From an uncultured Tateyamaria sp. (GTDB lineage Bacteria > Pseudomonadota > Alphaproteobacteria > Rhodobacterales > Rhodobacteraceae): DNA of 64,000 bases. A program made the translations under genes and the position numbers. Location: assembly GCA_947501275.1 (NCBI GenBank), contig CANMVD010000002.1, positions 620,001-684,000 on the forward strand. The letters are read 5' to 3'. Below are positions 42,932 to 52,172 of the stretch, piece by piece; position 1 is the first letter of the stretch, and every line of letters begins with the position of its first letter. The notes below the pieces were generated by a model. That model was not told the origin of the DNA, made no database searches, and was given only the letters and a program-made list of their open reading frames with translations.

Positions 42932-44352
42932 ACAGCGCGCTACGGCAAGCCAACATCAGCGCCACCCGATACGATCGTACCGCCTGTCAGGTCGGTGTCG
43001 TTCACTTGGGGTTCGGAGCGTTCCATCGTGCCCATCAGGCCGTCTACATCGATGACTACATGGAATTGTCTGGCGATTTGCGTTGGGGCATTGCCGCCGT
43101 CAATCTGCGCGCCTCCGAAGCGGAACACTTCCAAACAGCCGCCGAAGACGTTGCACGCCATGACGGGTACTTTCTGAAATCCCACGCCGCAGATGGTGAC
43201 GTGTCGTTGCGCCGCGTGCGCAGCCATGTCGCCTTTTTGGATTGGAGCGTCGATGCCCCCGCCGCCGAGGCGCTGTTGACGTCCGAACATGTGCATCTGG
43301 TCACAATCACCGTGACCGAAAGTGGCTATTACACAGACCCCAACGGCAACTTGGATCTGTCCGACAGCGTGATCAGCGCGGAAACCGATGGCGCTGCCCC
43401 CCAAAGCGTTTATGGCTACCTTCGAGCAGGCCTGCGGATGCGGATGGAGCACACGGCTGCCCCCCTGACAATCGCGTGCTGCGACAACATCCGCCAGAAC
43501 GGCAAGATGCTTGAGCGGAATCTGATGGCCTATGTACAGGCGTGCAAGGATGCGGAGCTTGCCGCGTGGATCAAATCCAACGTGGCATTCCCCTGTTCCA
43601 TGGTCGATCGGATCACTCCCCGCAGCCCAGCGACGCTTGGCGAAGAACTGAGTATGCTGGTTGGCGCAGACGTAACATCGCCCATCATGGCCGAAGACTT
43701 CACGCAGTGGGTTCTGCAAGACAAAGCTGCCGCCGCGATGCCGGATCTGGCCAAGGCCGACGTGACCGTCACGGCAAATGTGGACCCTTATGAAGAAACC
43801 AAAATCCGTGTTCTGAACGGCGGGCACACAGCACTTTGTTACCTCGCGGCTCTGGAAGGGGTCGAAACCTTTGATGAAGCGATGCGCGTCCCGCATCTAT
43901 ATGACCATTTTCGTGCATTCGAGACGCAAGAGGTGCTGCCCGCTATTACGCTCACCCTGCCCTTTTCCAAGGCGGACTACCTCGAAAGCATCGACCGCCG
44001 TTTTGGCAACGCTGCAATTGGCGACACGGTTGCGCGCATCTGCGCGGATGGCATGGCAAAGTTTCCGATCTTTATCCGCCCAACCCTCGAAGGGTGCCTG
44101 GCCAAAGACATCATCCCGGTGTTCGCGATCCGCTCGATTGCCAGCTGGTACGTCTTTGCGCGCCACGTGGCTGCCGGGAAAATCCCATTCGACTATGTCG
44201 AGCCTGGTTGGGCAGATCTGCACGCCATGCTTGGCAACGACACGTTTCTCACCAATCCCCAATTGTGGGGAAATATTCCGCAAACCTATCCCGTTTTCGC
44301 AGAGACCCTGCGGCACGAAATCTCTGAATTGGAGCTGACATGGCCGGTTTAA
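42928..44352 (+). CDS. Mannitol/polyol 2-dehydrogenase family enzyme (MtlK-like)
   Basis: At 474 residues it matches long-chain polyol dehydrogenases, which oxidise mannitol, arabitol or sorbitol to the ketose with NAD. Motifs are VVHLGFGAFHRAHQAVYIDD at the N terminus (nucleotide fold) and the catalytic Lys region KIRVLNGGHTALCYLA near residue 290. It couples to araC by ATGA and overlaps the ATPase gene by 13 bases. Mannitol or arabitol are plausible substrates. Confidence 0.93.
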   Translation: MNSALRQANISATRYDRTACQVGVVHLGFGAFHRAHQAVYIDDYMELSGDLRWGIAAVNLRASEAEHFQTAAEDVARHDGYFLKSHAADGDVSLRRVRSHVAFLDWSVDAPAAEALLTSEHVHLVTITVTESGYYTDPNGNLDLSDSVISAETDGAAPQSVYGYLRAGLRMRMEHTAAPLTIACCDNIRQNGKMLERNLMAYVQACKDAELAAWIKSNVAFPCSMVDRITPRSPATLGEELSMLVGADVTSPIMAEDFTQWVLQDKAAAAMPDLAKADVTVTANVDPYEETKIRVLNGGHTALCYLAALEGVETFDEAMRVPHLYDHFRAFETQEVLPAITLTLPFSKADYLESIDRRFGNAAIGDTVARICADGMAKFPIFIRPTLEGCLAKDIIPVFAIRSIASWYVFARHVAAGKIPFDYVEPGWADLHAMLGNDTFLTNPQLWGNIPQTYPVFAETLRHEISELELTWPV

Positions 44353-45374
44353 CACTTCGCGACGTAAAAAAGAGATATGGCGACACGCAAGTAATGCATG
44401 GCGTCGATCTGGACATCGAAGACGGAGAATTCGTGGTCTTTGTCGGGCCATCGGGCTGTGGCAAATCCACGTTGCTGCGCATGATCGCAGGACTTGAAGA
44501 AATCTCCGACGGATCCGTTGCGATTGGCGAAAATCGCGTCAACGAGGTTGCGGCCTCAAAACGCGGTGTGGCGATGGTTTTTCAGACCTACGCGCTTTAT
44601 CCGCATATGACGGTCTACAAGAACATGGCGTTTGGTCTCAAACAGGCCAAGACCGACCCGGCGGAGATCGACAAACGGGTGAAGGCCGCTGCCGAAATCT
44701 TGCAAATCAACGACTATCTCGACCGCAGCCCGCGCAATCTGTCAGGTGGTCAGCGTCAGCGCGTCGCCATTGGACGTGCCATCGTACGTGACCCCGAAGT
44801 CTTCCTGTTTGACGAACCTCTCTCGAACCTTGACGCGGCTTTGCGCGTGCAGACCCGTCTGGAGATTGCCCGCCTGCACGAACGTCTGAAGACCACGATG
44901 ATCTACGTGACACACGATCAGGTCGAAGCGATGACATTGGCGGACAAGATTGTCGTGCTGCGCGATGGGCGGATCGAACAGGTCGGCTCACCGATTGAGC
45001 TTTATGACAATCCGGCCAATGCGTTTGTTGCGCAGTTCATTGGCAGTCCGAAAATGAACTTCTTCAGCGCCAGCGACGTAACCTCGGGTGCCGCTGGCCT
45101 TTTGGGGCGCACCATCGAAGCCAATCATGAAGTCGGTCTGCGTCCCGAGCACCTTACCCCCACCGACAGTGCGAATGCCGTAGTCGAAGGGACCTTGGAA
45201 CTGGTGGAGAACCTTGGAGAATACGCTCTTGTTCATATGATCACGCAGTCCGGCGTCGAATTCATTGCCAAGACGGAAAAGCCGCCCGCCCAATCCAAGG
45301 GAGAAGTCATCAGCTTTGGGATCAAGCCGGATCTGGTGCACGTCTTTGCCAAAGACACCGGGTTGCGGGTCTAG
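44340..45374 (+). CDS. Polyol ABC transporter ATP-binding protein (SmoK/UgpC-like)
   Basis: The 344-residue ATPase has Walker A GPSGCGKST, signature LSGGQRQR, Walker B VFLFDEPLSNLD and a C-terminal regulatory TOBE-type domain (about 240-340). It is of the MalK/UgpC class that can serve several CUT1 sugar transporters. It overlaps the dehydrogenase gene by 13 bases. It ends the operon before a hairpin. Confidence 0.95.
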   Translation: MAGLTLRDVKKRYGDTQVMHGVDLDIEDGEFVVFVGPSGCGKSTLLRMIAGLEEISDGSVAIGENRVNEVAASKRGVAMVFQTYALYPHMTVYKNMAFGLKQAKTDPAEIDKRVKAAAEILQINDYLDRSPRNLSGGQRQRVAIGRAIVRDPEVFLFDEPLSNLDAALRVQTRLEIARLHERLKTTMIYVTHDQVEAMTLADKIVVLRDGRIEQVGSPIELYDNPANAFVAQFIGSPKMNFFSASDVTSGAAGLLGRTIEANHEVGLRPEHLTPTDSANAVVEGTLELVENLGEYALVHMITQSGVEFIAKTEKPPAQSKGEVISFGIKPDLVHVFAKDTGLRV

Positions 45375-45427
45375 GGATCCGATTTACTGACATCAGTTGA
45401 AGCCATCTGCGGCTTTATCTGTCACTT

Positions 45428-45463
45428 GCGGTCGCCAGTTCCTCCTAATGGCGGCCGCTTTTG
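45428..45463 (+). terminator. Terminator-like hairpin after the polyol operon
   Basis: A 10-bp stem (GCGGTCGCCA/TGGCGGCCGC, one G-U pair) with an 11-base loop is followed by TTTTGCGTTT. It lies 54 bases after the ATPase stop. This is the likely operon end. Confidence 0.65.
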
Positions 45464-45796
45464 CGTTTCTGCACACGCGGAAACATGTGTGCGAGCAGGC
45501 CACTCAGGGGCACGGACGAAACGGGTGCAACGGGTCATTCAGATGTTTGAGCCTTGTTTCATGGCTGATCCCGCTCGGGGAAGCGGGGCGATACACAGTC
45601 TGTTTCCAAACGACACCTCTTTTGGTCAAAGCCACACGTCCAGACGCGAAAATCTGGGCAAATCAACCACCTATCTAAGTAGATGACTTCAAGACCTCGC
45701 GAGTGGGTGCGCAGCCAGACTCCACATTAAGTTTGAAATCCTGAGTTCTTTCCGTCATCATTCTCTCATCCCGAGTGTTTTTTTGGATGATTTTTT
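45464..45796. other. Intergenic region before the VgrG gene
   Basis: This 333-base stretch separates the polyol operon from the type VI island. A 93-codon frame crosses it, starting at 45397 in the terminator region, but it has cysteine-rich, non-family-like content and no ribosome-binding site, so it is not called. The last 70 bases are AT-rich and may hold the vgrG promoter. Confidence 0.5.
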
Positions 45797-47857
45797 ATGC
45801 CAGCGCATTTTACGCAAAAGGACCGCCAAGGCCGCCTTACCACCACTTTGGGCGAAGACACGCTTGTCCTGTTGCGCATGGACGGTGTCGAGGAACTCTC
45901 TGGCGATTTCGAGTGGCGCGTCGAGGCGCTGTCCGAAGACGCAACCCTGAACATCGAGGCCCTGCTGGGCACACATGCCACTGTAGAAATCGACATGATG
46001 CAAGGCACGCGCGCCTTTGACGGCATCGTTTGCGAGGCGTCCCACCGCGGTGCGTTCGAAAACGGCTGGCGCTACGACCTTGTGCTGCGCCCTTGGCTGC
46101 ACGTGGCAAGCTTGCGCCGCAACATGCGGATCTTTCACCAGAAAACCGTTGTTCAGATCGTTGAGGAAGTGCTTGCCACCTATGCCGATCTGGGCTCTCC
46201 CCACATCGAAACGCAATTGACCGCGGACTACCCAAAGCTAGAATACACAGTGCAATATGGCGAAAGCGATGCGCAGTTTATCCGTCGCCAGCTGGAACGC
46301 TTTGGGATCACTTGGTCGTGGCGGCACGAGGCAGGATCACACACGTTGTTGCTCAGCGATGCAACCTTCAGCCTACCCGAAGTACCCGGTGGCAAGCGCC
46401 CCTTCTTTGGCGTGGACGGGCACCATCAGGCGGATGAGGAACATTTCCGCCGCTGGACCGCATCCCAGCGTATCACCACGGGCGCAGTGCGGCTGACGGA
46501 ATACAATTTCAAAACCCCATCAGCGGCCCAAGAAGTGGACCAGCTTGGGGATGCGGCGCACCCGCATGGTGATGTTGAAAGCTATGATTGGCCGGGTGAC
46601 TACCTTGATCAGGGCGAGGGGCGCGGCGTTCTGGACAAGCGGCTGGAGGCTGAGCGTGGACAAGCGCCGCGCCACTACGCCCAAGGCGACGTCATCTCGC
46701 TGGGTGCAGGATGGCGGGTCACCTTGTCAGGCGATGAGGTGCAGGGCGCAACGGGAGACAGCTTCGTCTGCCTGAAGGCTGAACACCGCTACCGCGCGCA
46801 GGCCTACGGATCCGGCGACACCGGAGGCGACGAGCGCGCTTATGACGGCAGCTATGTTCTGATGCCCGAAGACACGCCGATGCGCCCGGAACGCCGCACG
46901 CCCGGCGCCAAGGTACAGGGACCCGAAACGGCCGTTGTTGTTGGCGAGGGCGAGATTGATTGTGACGAACACGGGCGCATTCTTGTCCGTTTTCACTGGG
47001 ATCTCGAAGGCGCACATTCCATGCGCGTCCGCGTCAGCCAGAATTGGGCCAGCAAGGGCTGGGGGGGCATGGTCATTCCGCGCATCGGGATGGAAGTAAT
47101 CGTCGAACATCTGCGCGGTGACCCCGACAAACCCATCGTGACGGGCTGTGTCTATAACGGCAAGAACGTCCCACCTAACCAGCTGCCGACCTACAAGACC
47201 CGTTCGATCTTTCAGACGGACAGCCATCAGGGGTCAGGCTACAACGAGCTGCGCTTTGAAGATGAATCCGGTCAGGAAGAGATCTGGATGCAGGCGCAAA
47301 AGTACCTCAATGTCTTTATCAAGGACAATGAGACGTGGAAGACCGAAGGCAGTCAGGACTTCCACGTATCCGGTTCGTCTTCGCAAGACATTGACGGCGA
47401 CAAGGATATGAAAGTGCAGGGCGATCACCGTGAGCAGGTCACAGGGTCGCGCCATATTGAAGTGACCGGCTCGCGGATCACACACACCAAAATATCGGAT
47501 CTTGCGACAATCAACGGTGATCGCGCCACGCAGATCGATTCAACCGATGACACGTACATCGGCGAAAGCATGCGCCTCGAGACAGGCGGCGCACAGTATA
47601 ACAAAGTTGGCACAACGCATTTCATCGATGCTGGCAGTGACATCGTTCTGACAGCAGGTGCGACGATATCCCTCAACGTGGGTGGCAACTTTATCAAGAT
47701 TGACGCGATGGGCGTGACCATCAATGGCACCCTGACCAAGATCAACAGCGGCGGCAGCGCCAAGAAGGGAAAGAAGGTCAGCCGCGCCAAGCCAACCAAG
47801 CCCAAGAAATATGCAGGGCCCCATGCCACACGCTATGGCCGGTCGTTCAAGGAGTAA
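45797..47857 (+). CDS. vgrG: Type VI secretion tip protein VgrG
   Basis: The 686-residue protein has the gp27/gp44-like N-terminal half (about 1-390), with LHVASLRRNMRIFHQKTVVQIV and YTVQYGESDAQFIRRQLERFGI. The OB-fold/gp5 segment with GRILVRFHWD, VRVSQNWASKGWGG and DPDKPIVTGCVYNG follows, then the beta-helix region with repeated short (V/I)xG motifs. A lysine-rich tail replaces an enzymatic C-terminal extension, so it is a structural tip. GGATGA lies about ten bases before the ATG. No other core T6SS genes are in the window, so it is an orphan VgrG. Confidence 0.95.
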   Translation: MPAHFTQKDRQGRLTTTLGEDTLVLLRMDGVEELSGDFEWRVEALSEDATLNIEALLGTHATVEIDMMQGTRAFDGIVCEASHRGAFENGWRYDLVLRPWLHVASLRRNMRIFHQKTVVQIVEEVLATYADLGSPHIETQLTADYPKLEYTVQYGESDAQFIRRQLERFGITWSWRHEAGSHTLLLSDATFSLPEVPGGKRPFFGVDGHHQADEEHFRRWTASQRITTGAVRLTEYNFKTPSAAQEVDQLGDAAHPHGDVESYDWPGDYLDQGEGRGVLDKRLEAERGQAPRHYAQGDVISLGAGWRVTLSGDEVQGATGDSFVCLKAEHRYRAQAYGSGDTGGDERAYDGSYVLMPEDTPMRPERRTPGAKVQGPETAVVVGEGEIDCDEHGRILVRFHWDLEGAHSMRVRVSQNWASKGWGGMVIPRIGMEVIVEHLRGDPDKPIVTGCVYNGKNVPPNQLPTYKTRSIFQTDSHQGSGYNELRFEDESGQEEIWMQAQKYLNVFIKDNETWKTEGSQDFHVSGSSSQDIDGDKDMKVQGDHREQVTGSRHIEVTGSRITHTKISDLATINGDRATQIDSTDDTYIGESMRLETGGAQYNKVGTTHFIDAGSDIVLTAGATISLNVGGNFIKIDAMGVTINGTLTKINSGGSAKKGKKVSRAKPTKPKKYAGPHATRYGRSFKE

Positions 47858-47862
47858 GTGTC

Positions 47863-48237
47863 ATGTCTGGTAAACCTGCTGCCCGTATAGGGGACATCGG
47901 ATCTGGCCATGGCTGCCACTTTCCACCGACACCTGCTATTCAGGGCTCGCCCAACACGCTGATCAACAACCGCCCCGCCGTACGGCAAGGCGACATGTAT
48001 GCCCCCCATCCCTGTCCGGCCTGCCCGCAGCCGCCACATCCGCGCAATCTGTCCGCGGGCTCGCCCACCGTGCTGATCAACAACAAGCAGGCAGGCCGCA
48101 TTGGCGACCCGATCAACTGCGGCGGGGCCAACTCCACCGGATCAGGCAATGTGCTGATCGGCGGCAATGCACCTGCGGGCCTGACCCGCGCGCCCTTCGC
48201 CGAAAGCTGCGAGGACGCGGCCACCAAGGACGCCTGA
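47863..48237 (+). CDS. PAAR-domain spike-tip protein
   Basis: The 124-residue protein begins with the PAAR signature ARIGDIGSGHGCHFPP and repeats the beta-turn pattern SPNTLINNRPAVRQGD and SPTVLINNKQAGRIGD. It caps the VgrG spike and usually carries or docks an effector. It starts six bases after the vgrG stop with AAGGAG upstream. Several His and Cys residues could bind a metal at the tip. Confidence 0.92.
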   Translation: MSGKPAARIGDIGSGHGCHFPPTPAIQGSPNTLINNRPAVRQGDMYAPHPCPACPQPPHPRNLSAGSPTVLINNKQAGRIGDPINCGGANSTGSGNVLIGGNAPAGLTRAPFAESCEDAATKDA

Positions 48238-48240
48238 TCG

Positions 48241-49161
48241 ATGGCCGGTCCAGCCGCTCCAGCCGCGTGGTGGCTGCTGCGTGAAGCTGCGCGTCGATTG
48301 TTGACACCGCGCCGCGTACCGATTCCGGTTCCGGGCCCAAGGCCAGTACCCGCCCCACCGATTCCTCGCCCGATACCTCCCGCGCCGCCGATCCCTGTGC
48401 CCCCGGGCCCAGTTCCCGGACCGACGCCCGGCACCACCCCGACCCCCGGTACCGTGCCCGGCAATCCGCCTGTGGCAGGCCCCGAAGCGATCCCGCAACC
48501 CGAGACCATGCCCGGCTATGAGGCTCCCGCCTGGGAAGGCACCGAAACCAACATGGGCGACATGGTGCGGGCCGAAAACCGCACGCGACGGCGCGAACGA
48601 TCCTGCTGTAACCCGTTCATCTTTCGTCATGTCTGGATTCAGCCCGGCACCAACATCTCCAGCCAACTCGATCCGCGCATCCGCTTCGAAGACGGGGACT
48701 TTTCGCGGATTCTGCCTTCGAACCTCGTACCGCTTAAACGCGGGTGGTATTATCAGGCCTATATTTGCGGTGTGCAGGAGTGGGTGGCGAGATCCGCCGC
48801 CGGGGATCGTCAGGAAGCGGACGGCGAAATGCACGCACGCTGCTGGCTTCAGGAAGCAAAGTACCAGATGCCTTTGCAGTCCTCACCGCCCGGCACACCT
48901 TATGTGCCATCACCCACGCTGGCTGCGCGCACAACGGCACAGTTTGCCCGATATGGGCGCGTCTGCAACAATCCCGCCCCTCCTGCCAGACCGTGCTGGC
49001 ACATAGGGCTCGACGTTGTTTGCAGTAGGCGCGGTGGTCCAGTGATGTATTATCTGGGCTTGCTGCGCACAAATAACATCGAAGGCATTGTGCGCTGGCG
49101 CGGCGTTCCCCAAGAAGTTCAGGCAGAGCTCGACCGCGCCTACAGAAACCTCCAGGACTAG
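48241..49161 (+). CDS. Probable T6SS effector: proline-rich linker plus nuclease-like C terminus
   Basis: The 306-residue protein has a short N terminus, a proline-rich tract (about 24-90), and a C-terminal domain (about 125-300). This contains GWYYQAYICGVQEWV and then D194 followed by Q204-E-A-K207, matching the D-x(10)-ExK spacing of PD-(D/E)xK nucleases as in the Tox-REase-5 toxin family. Cysteines 122/123, 176, 201, 242 and 252 are unusual for a secreted protein. It follows the PAAR gene by three bases. DNA or RNA cleavage in target cells is an inference from family and context. Confidence 0.7.
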   Translation: MAGPAAPAAWWLLREAARRLLTPRRVPIPVPGPRPVPAPPIPRPIPPAPPIPVPPGPVPGPTPGTTPTPGTVPGNPPVAGPEAIPQPETMPGYEAPAWEGTETNMGDMVRAENRTRRRERSCCNPFIFRHVWIQPGTNISSQLDPRIRFEDGDFSRILPSNLVPLKRGWYYQAYICGVQEWVARSAAGDRQEADGEMHARCWLQEAKYQMPLQSSPPGTPYVPSPTLAARTTAQFARYGRVCNNPAPPARPCWHIGLDVVCSRRGGPVMYYLGLLRTNNIEGIVRWRGVPQEVQAELDRAYRNLQD

Positions 49162-49180
49162 GCCAAATACAGGAGAAAGC

Positions 49181-49660
49181 ATGCAAGACGCATCCCCAGA
49201 AGATCTTGAATACCTGCGCGGCTTATTCGATCAACCAAACAACTTTGCCCTTGCGGCCTGGGACACTGCCGCGCAGTCCGAAGGCACGCTGCGTTTCGAG
49301 ATTAAAGACCTGCTCGAGATCGTCGCCCGCACCTTCACGGTCCTGAACACACGCGAGGACACGGATTCGCTTGAAATGGACCTTGCTCCGATTGAACAAT
49401 TTCGGATTCTCAGCATTTTCAAGGATCGCCGCTTTCTGATGGCAGAAGGGGTCACTCCGCGCGAATTTTATCGCCTTGTCAAAGACTTCACAGACACAGT
49501 TCAACAGCCACATAAACTCTACGTAGTGACGGGGGACGTTTCCTATGCTTGGCTGCGCACGGATCTGCCCGAAGACGACGCTGTTTTGCATATGCTGACG
49601 CATTCCGATGCCGTGCGCGCAGATCTGGGGCTGCCTGCCTATGATCACTCCCAGTGGTAG
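49181..49660 (+). CDS. Unrecognised protein, candidate effector immunity
   Basis: This 159-residue protein is acidic and soluble, with no signal peptide; the segment LFDQPNNFALAAWDTAAQ is not family-diagnostic to me. The start with AGGAGA at 49171 is strong; a longer frame to 49088 is rejected since it overlaps the effector gene. Placement 19 bases after the putative nuclease effector is the standard position for an immunity protein, and its acidic charge would suit inhibition of a basic nuclease. It might instead be a chaperone. Confidence 0.5.
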   Translation: MQDASPEDLEYLRGLFDQPNNFALAAWDTAAQSEGTLRFEIKDLLEIVARTFTVLNTREDTDSLEMDLAPIEQFRILSIFKDRRFLMAEGVTPREFYRLVKDFTDTVQQPHKLYVVTGDVSYAWLRTDLPEDDAVLHMLTHSDAVRADLGLPAYDHSQW

Positions 49661-49670
49661 AAAGCCGCAA

Positions 49671-50747
49671 ATGGAACAACAGATCCCCCATGACCAGTTC
49701 GAGGCCTTCCTCACTATGTGGATCGACTCCTACAAGGCGCGCGGGGTGGGCAGTTACCTCGCGCTGGATGGCAGTTGGCAGCAGGATCTGGTGCAACTGG
49801 TGAGATCACGCGATGACGGGTGGCTGCCGCTAACGGGCCTGCCGCAGGACGACAAGCACGAGGCCCATATGCGCGCGCCGCTGCTGGTCGATCTCATTGT
49901 TCGCCCCGACACGATACCGCTGTGGCTGGGCACCGGGATAGATGAGCGCCTTGGCCTTGCAATTTTCAGCTCACTGGACATCTCCGATCTGCGTCTCAGC
50001 CTCAAACGGTTCCAATCCGTGATGCTGCCGGACGCTGAGGCCCCCGCCTTCTTTCGCTATTTCGACGGGCGCACCTTTGATTGCTTTGTGCGCACAGGGT
50101 TTCCCGAACAATGGGAAGACTTCTTTGAGGGGATCGAAGGGATCGCTGCCGTCACAGATGTATCGGTGGGGTGGACCAACTACGTTTGTCGCAATGGCGG
50201 GGTTCAGATCGGTGTCCTCAATGGGGAGAGCATGGCAACCGAGTGGCATGACATTCCCTTTGAGCCCCCGCAGGACGACACCTACGCCATTGCCAAGCCG
50301 TTTCGCACCATCGGCGCACATCAGTACGAACGCTTGATGGCCTGTTGCAAGAACGCGTTTCACATCGAGATCACCAACTTTATTCTCAAGGCCTTTCCCG
50401 AAATGCCGGAATGCGAGAACCCGGATGCAATCTTGGTCTTTGTCGCTGAGGCGGAAAAGCAGGCCATCGCGCTGGAGCATGACACCGAGGGTGCCATTTT
50501 CCTGTGGTGTGTCTGCGCGTTCCTGTTTGGTGAGTTGTTCTTTGAGGACCCGGACCTCGAGAGCCACATGAAGAACCAGAACCTCGACATCGTGGCACGA
50601 TTGGAACAACTGCTTGAGGCAGCCAATGCCGACATGCAGAACCCACATGTTCTGGACCTGATCGACACGCAAGAGACCTATCTTGAGGATGTCGACGGGA
50701 AAAAGGTCGCGTTTCGAAACAGATCCGGCAAGCAATTGCCGGTGTGA
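49671..50747 (+). CDS. DUF4123-type T6SS effector adaptor
   Basis: The 358-residue protein has the DUF4123 pattern in its first ~150 residues: SYLALDGSWQQDLVQLVRS, a Pro-Leu segment LPLTGLP, APLLVDL, LGLAIFSSLDISDLRLSLKRF, and FRYFDGRTF. The rest is helical and poorly conserved. DUF4123 proteins load an effector onto VgrG/PAAR. Here the gene comes after the candidate immunity gene, not between VgrG and effector as is more usual. ATGs at 49641 and 49671 are possible starts; 49671 is chosen as the first after the previous stop. Confidence 0.72.
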   Translation: MEQQIPHDQFEAFLTMWIDSYKARGVGSYLALDGSWQQDLVQLVRSRDDGWLPLTGLPQDDKHEAHMRAPLLVDLIVRPDTIPLWLGTGIDERLGLAIFSSLDISDLRLSLKRFQSVMLPDAEAPAFFRYFDGRTFDCFVRTGFPEQWEDFFEGIEGIAAVTDVSVGWTNYVCRNGGVQIGVLNGESMATEWHDIPFEPPQDDTYAIAKPFRTIGAHQYERLMACCKNAFHIEITNFILKAFPEMPECENPDAILVFVAEAEKQAIALEHDTEGAIFLWCVCAFLFGELFFEDPDLESHMKNQNLDIVARLEQLLEAANADMQNPHVLDLIDTQETYLEDVDGKKVAFRNRSGKQLPV

Positions 50748-50871
50748 GCCTAGGCAGGCCAAACAGGGGTTCCGATCCGCCTTCGCTCTGCCAAGCTCCA
50801 TCTGTGCGCCATATACACGTTTGCTCCCAACCGGGCCTTGATGGCCCCTCCACACAAAAGGAAATGGCATT

Positions 50872-51555
50872 TTGCACTCCCATGACCCCGCAGAACCGAA
50901 CGGCGTCAATCTAAGCCTGAACATTGCCATTTCCGAGGACGGATCAGCGAAAACGGGGCGACGCTACACCGTTCCTGCCCGTTGTGGCATGGCCGTGCGC
51001 CTGAATAAGGGGCAGACCTTGTGCATCATCAATCCAAGTGGCCACCAGGTTTGTGATTTCTGGGCATTTGCAGCCCAAGACCTGCACAAACATCTGTCGA
51101 TGGCGCATCTGCACACCTCCTTGGGCTCGATCTTTCCCAAGGTCGGTGACGGGCTGGTCACTCAGATGCGCACCCCGTTGATGACCATCATAGAAGACAC
51201 ATCAGCGGGCGTGCATGACACGATTGTCGCGTGCTGTGATCATGCGCGCTACCGCGAGCTTGGATGCAAGGAGTATCACGACAACTGTGCAGATAACCTG
51301 CGCATGGCGCTCAGGGCCATCGGTCTTCAAGCACCGTGTGTCCCTGCCCCGTTCAACATCTGGATGAACGTGCCCGTAGCGTCCGACGGGTCTACGCACT
51401 TCGCTCCACCCCTGTCCAAGCCGGGCGATCGCATATTGCTGCGGGCCGAGGCCGATGCAATTGCGGTCATGTCTGCCTGCCCCCAAGACATCACCGCCGT
51501 AAACGGAGACGGTGTCGCGCCCGGCCCTTTGCAATTTGAGGTGATGGATCAGTAG
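50872..51555 (+). CDS. DUF1989 / urea-carboxylase-associated family protein
   Basis: The 227-residue protein fits DUF1989, with TVPARCGMAVRLNKGQTLCIINPSGHQVCDFWAF near the N terminus, and later HDNCADNLRMALRAIGL and APFNIWMNVPV. The family sits beside urea carboxylase, guanidine or amino-acid metabolism genes, and its reaction is not well defined. It appears to start with TTG at 50872, AAGGA being about 9 bases upstream. It is tail-to-tail with the APRT-like gene, with a 7-base overlap. Confidence 0.85.
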   Translation: MHSHDPAEPNGVNLSLNIAISEDGSAKTGRRYTVPARCGMAVRLNKGQTLCIINPSGHQVCDFWAFAAQDLHKHLSMAHLHTSLGSIFPKVGDGLVTQMRTPLMTIIEDTSAGVHDTIVACCDHARYRELGCKEYHDNCADNLRMALRAIGLQAPCVPAPFNIWMNVPVASDGSTHFAPPLSKPGDRILLRAEADAIAVMSACPQDITAVNGDGVAPGPLQFEVMDQ

Positions 51556-52172
51556 GGAAAGGCGAGTTCAGGGCGATAACTGTCAAAACTGGACAATGTC
51601 TGGGTGTTGCACTCGGCCTGCCAACGCGAACCGGGCATGACCGCTGATACACACGGGAAGGTCTTGCGATATCCCATGGTGCGGTCATTGTCCTCGATGG
51701 CGATGGCAACCAGTCCGGCAACCACGCCCTTTTGGCGCTGAACAAGGCGAATGGCCCCGTCCATGGTGCCCCCTGTTTCAACCCATTGATCAGCCAGCAA
51801 AACCCGTGTTCCGGCTGCAAAGGCGGGTAAGCGCATTTCCATGTCCTGCGTGCGCCCCGAATAGTTGTCGAACTCAACCTTGTCAGTGTCCACGCACAGT
51901 TTGCCTGCTTTGCGGATGGGCAAAAAACCGACCCCACGGCGCGCAGCCAGCGCTGCCCCCAGCACAAATCCCATCGCGTCCAGACCGGCAACAACGTCAA
52001 ACTCAACGCCATCCAGATCCGCCATTAGGTCATCCAGCAAATCGTTGAACGCCTTTGCGTTGATGTAAATGGACGTCGGATCAAGCCAGGCAAATTGCGC
52101 GCCCTTGGTGTTGGGGGCCATGATGTTGAGGTACCAGCGATCGTCGCGCGGGCCTTTTTCCTGTGGGGTCAT
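51549..52172 (-). CDS. Adenine phosphoribosyltransferase-like protein
   Basis: This 207-residue type I PRTase-like protein has the PRPP loop VLLADQWVETGGTM and FLPIRKAGKLCVDTD, the pattern of purine PRTases. It is longer than typical Apt (about 170-180), with an extra N-terminal YLNIMAPNTKGAQFAWLDPT segment. Purine salvage or a base-modifying transfer is inferred. It overlaps the BtpA-like gene by four bases, so the two act together. Confidence 0.83.
   Translation of the reverse strand: MTPQEKGPRDDRWYLNIMAPNTKGAQFAWLDPTSIYINAKAFNDLLDDLMADLDGVEFDVVAGLDAMGFVLGAALAARRGVGFLPIRKAGKLCVDTDKVEFDNYSGRTQDMEMRLPAFAAGTRVLLADQWVETGGTMDGAIRLVQRQKGVVAGLVAIAIEDNDRTMGYRKTFPCVSAVMPGSRWQAECNTQTLSSFDSYRPELAFPY

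Noticed and set aside
45397-45678. A 93-codon plus-strand frame after the polyol operon
   Set aside because: It overlaps the terminator hairpin, has no ribosome-binding site and no family-like content.
50748-50871. Possible guanidine-type riboswitch before the DUF1989 gene
   Set aside because: I looked for the conserved ykkC-type sequence blocks and did not see them in this 124-base leader.
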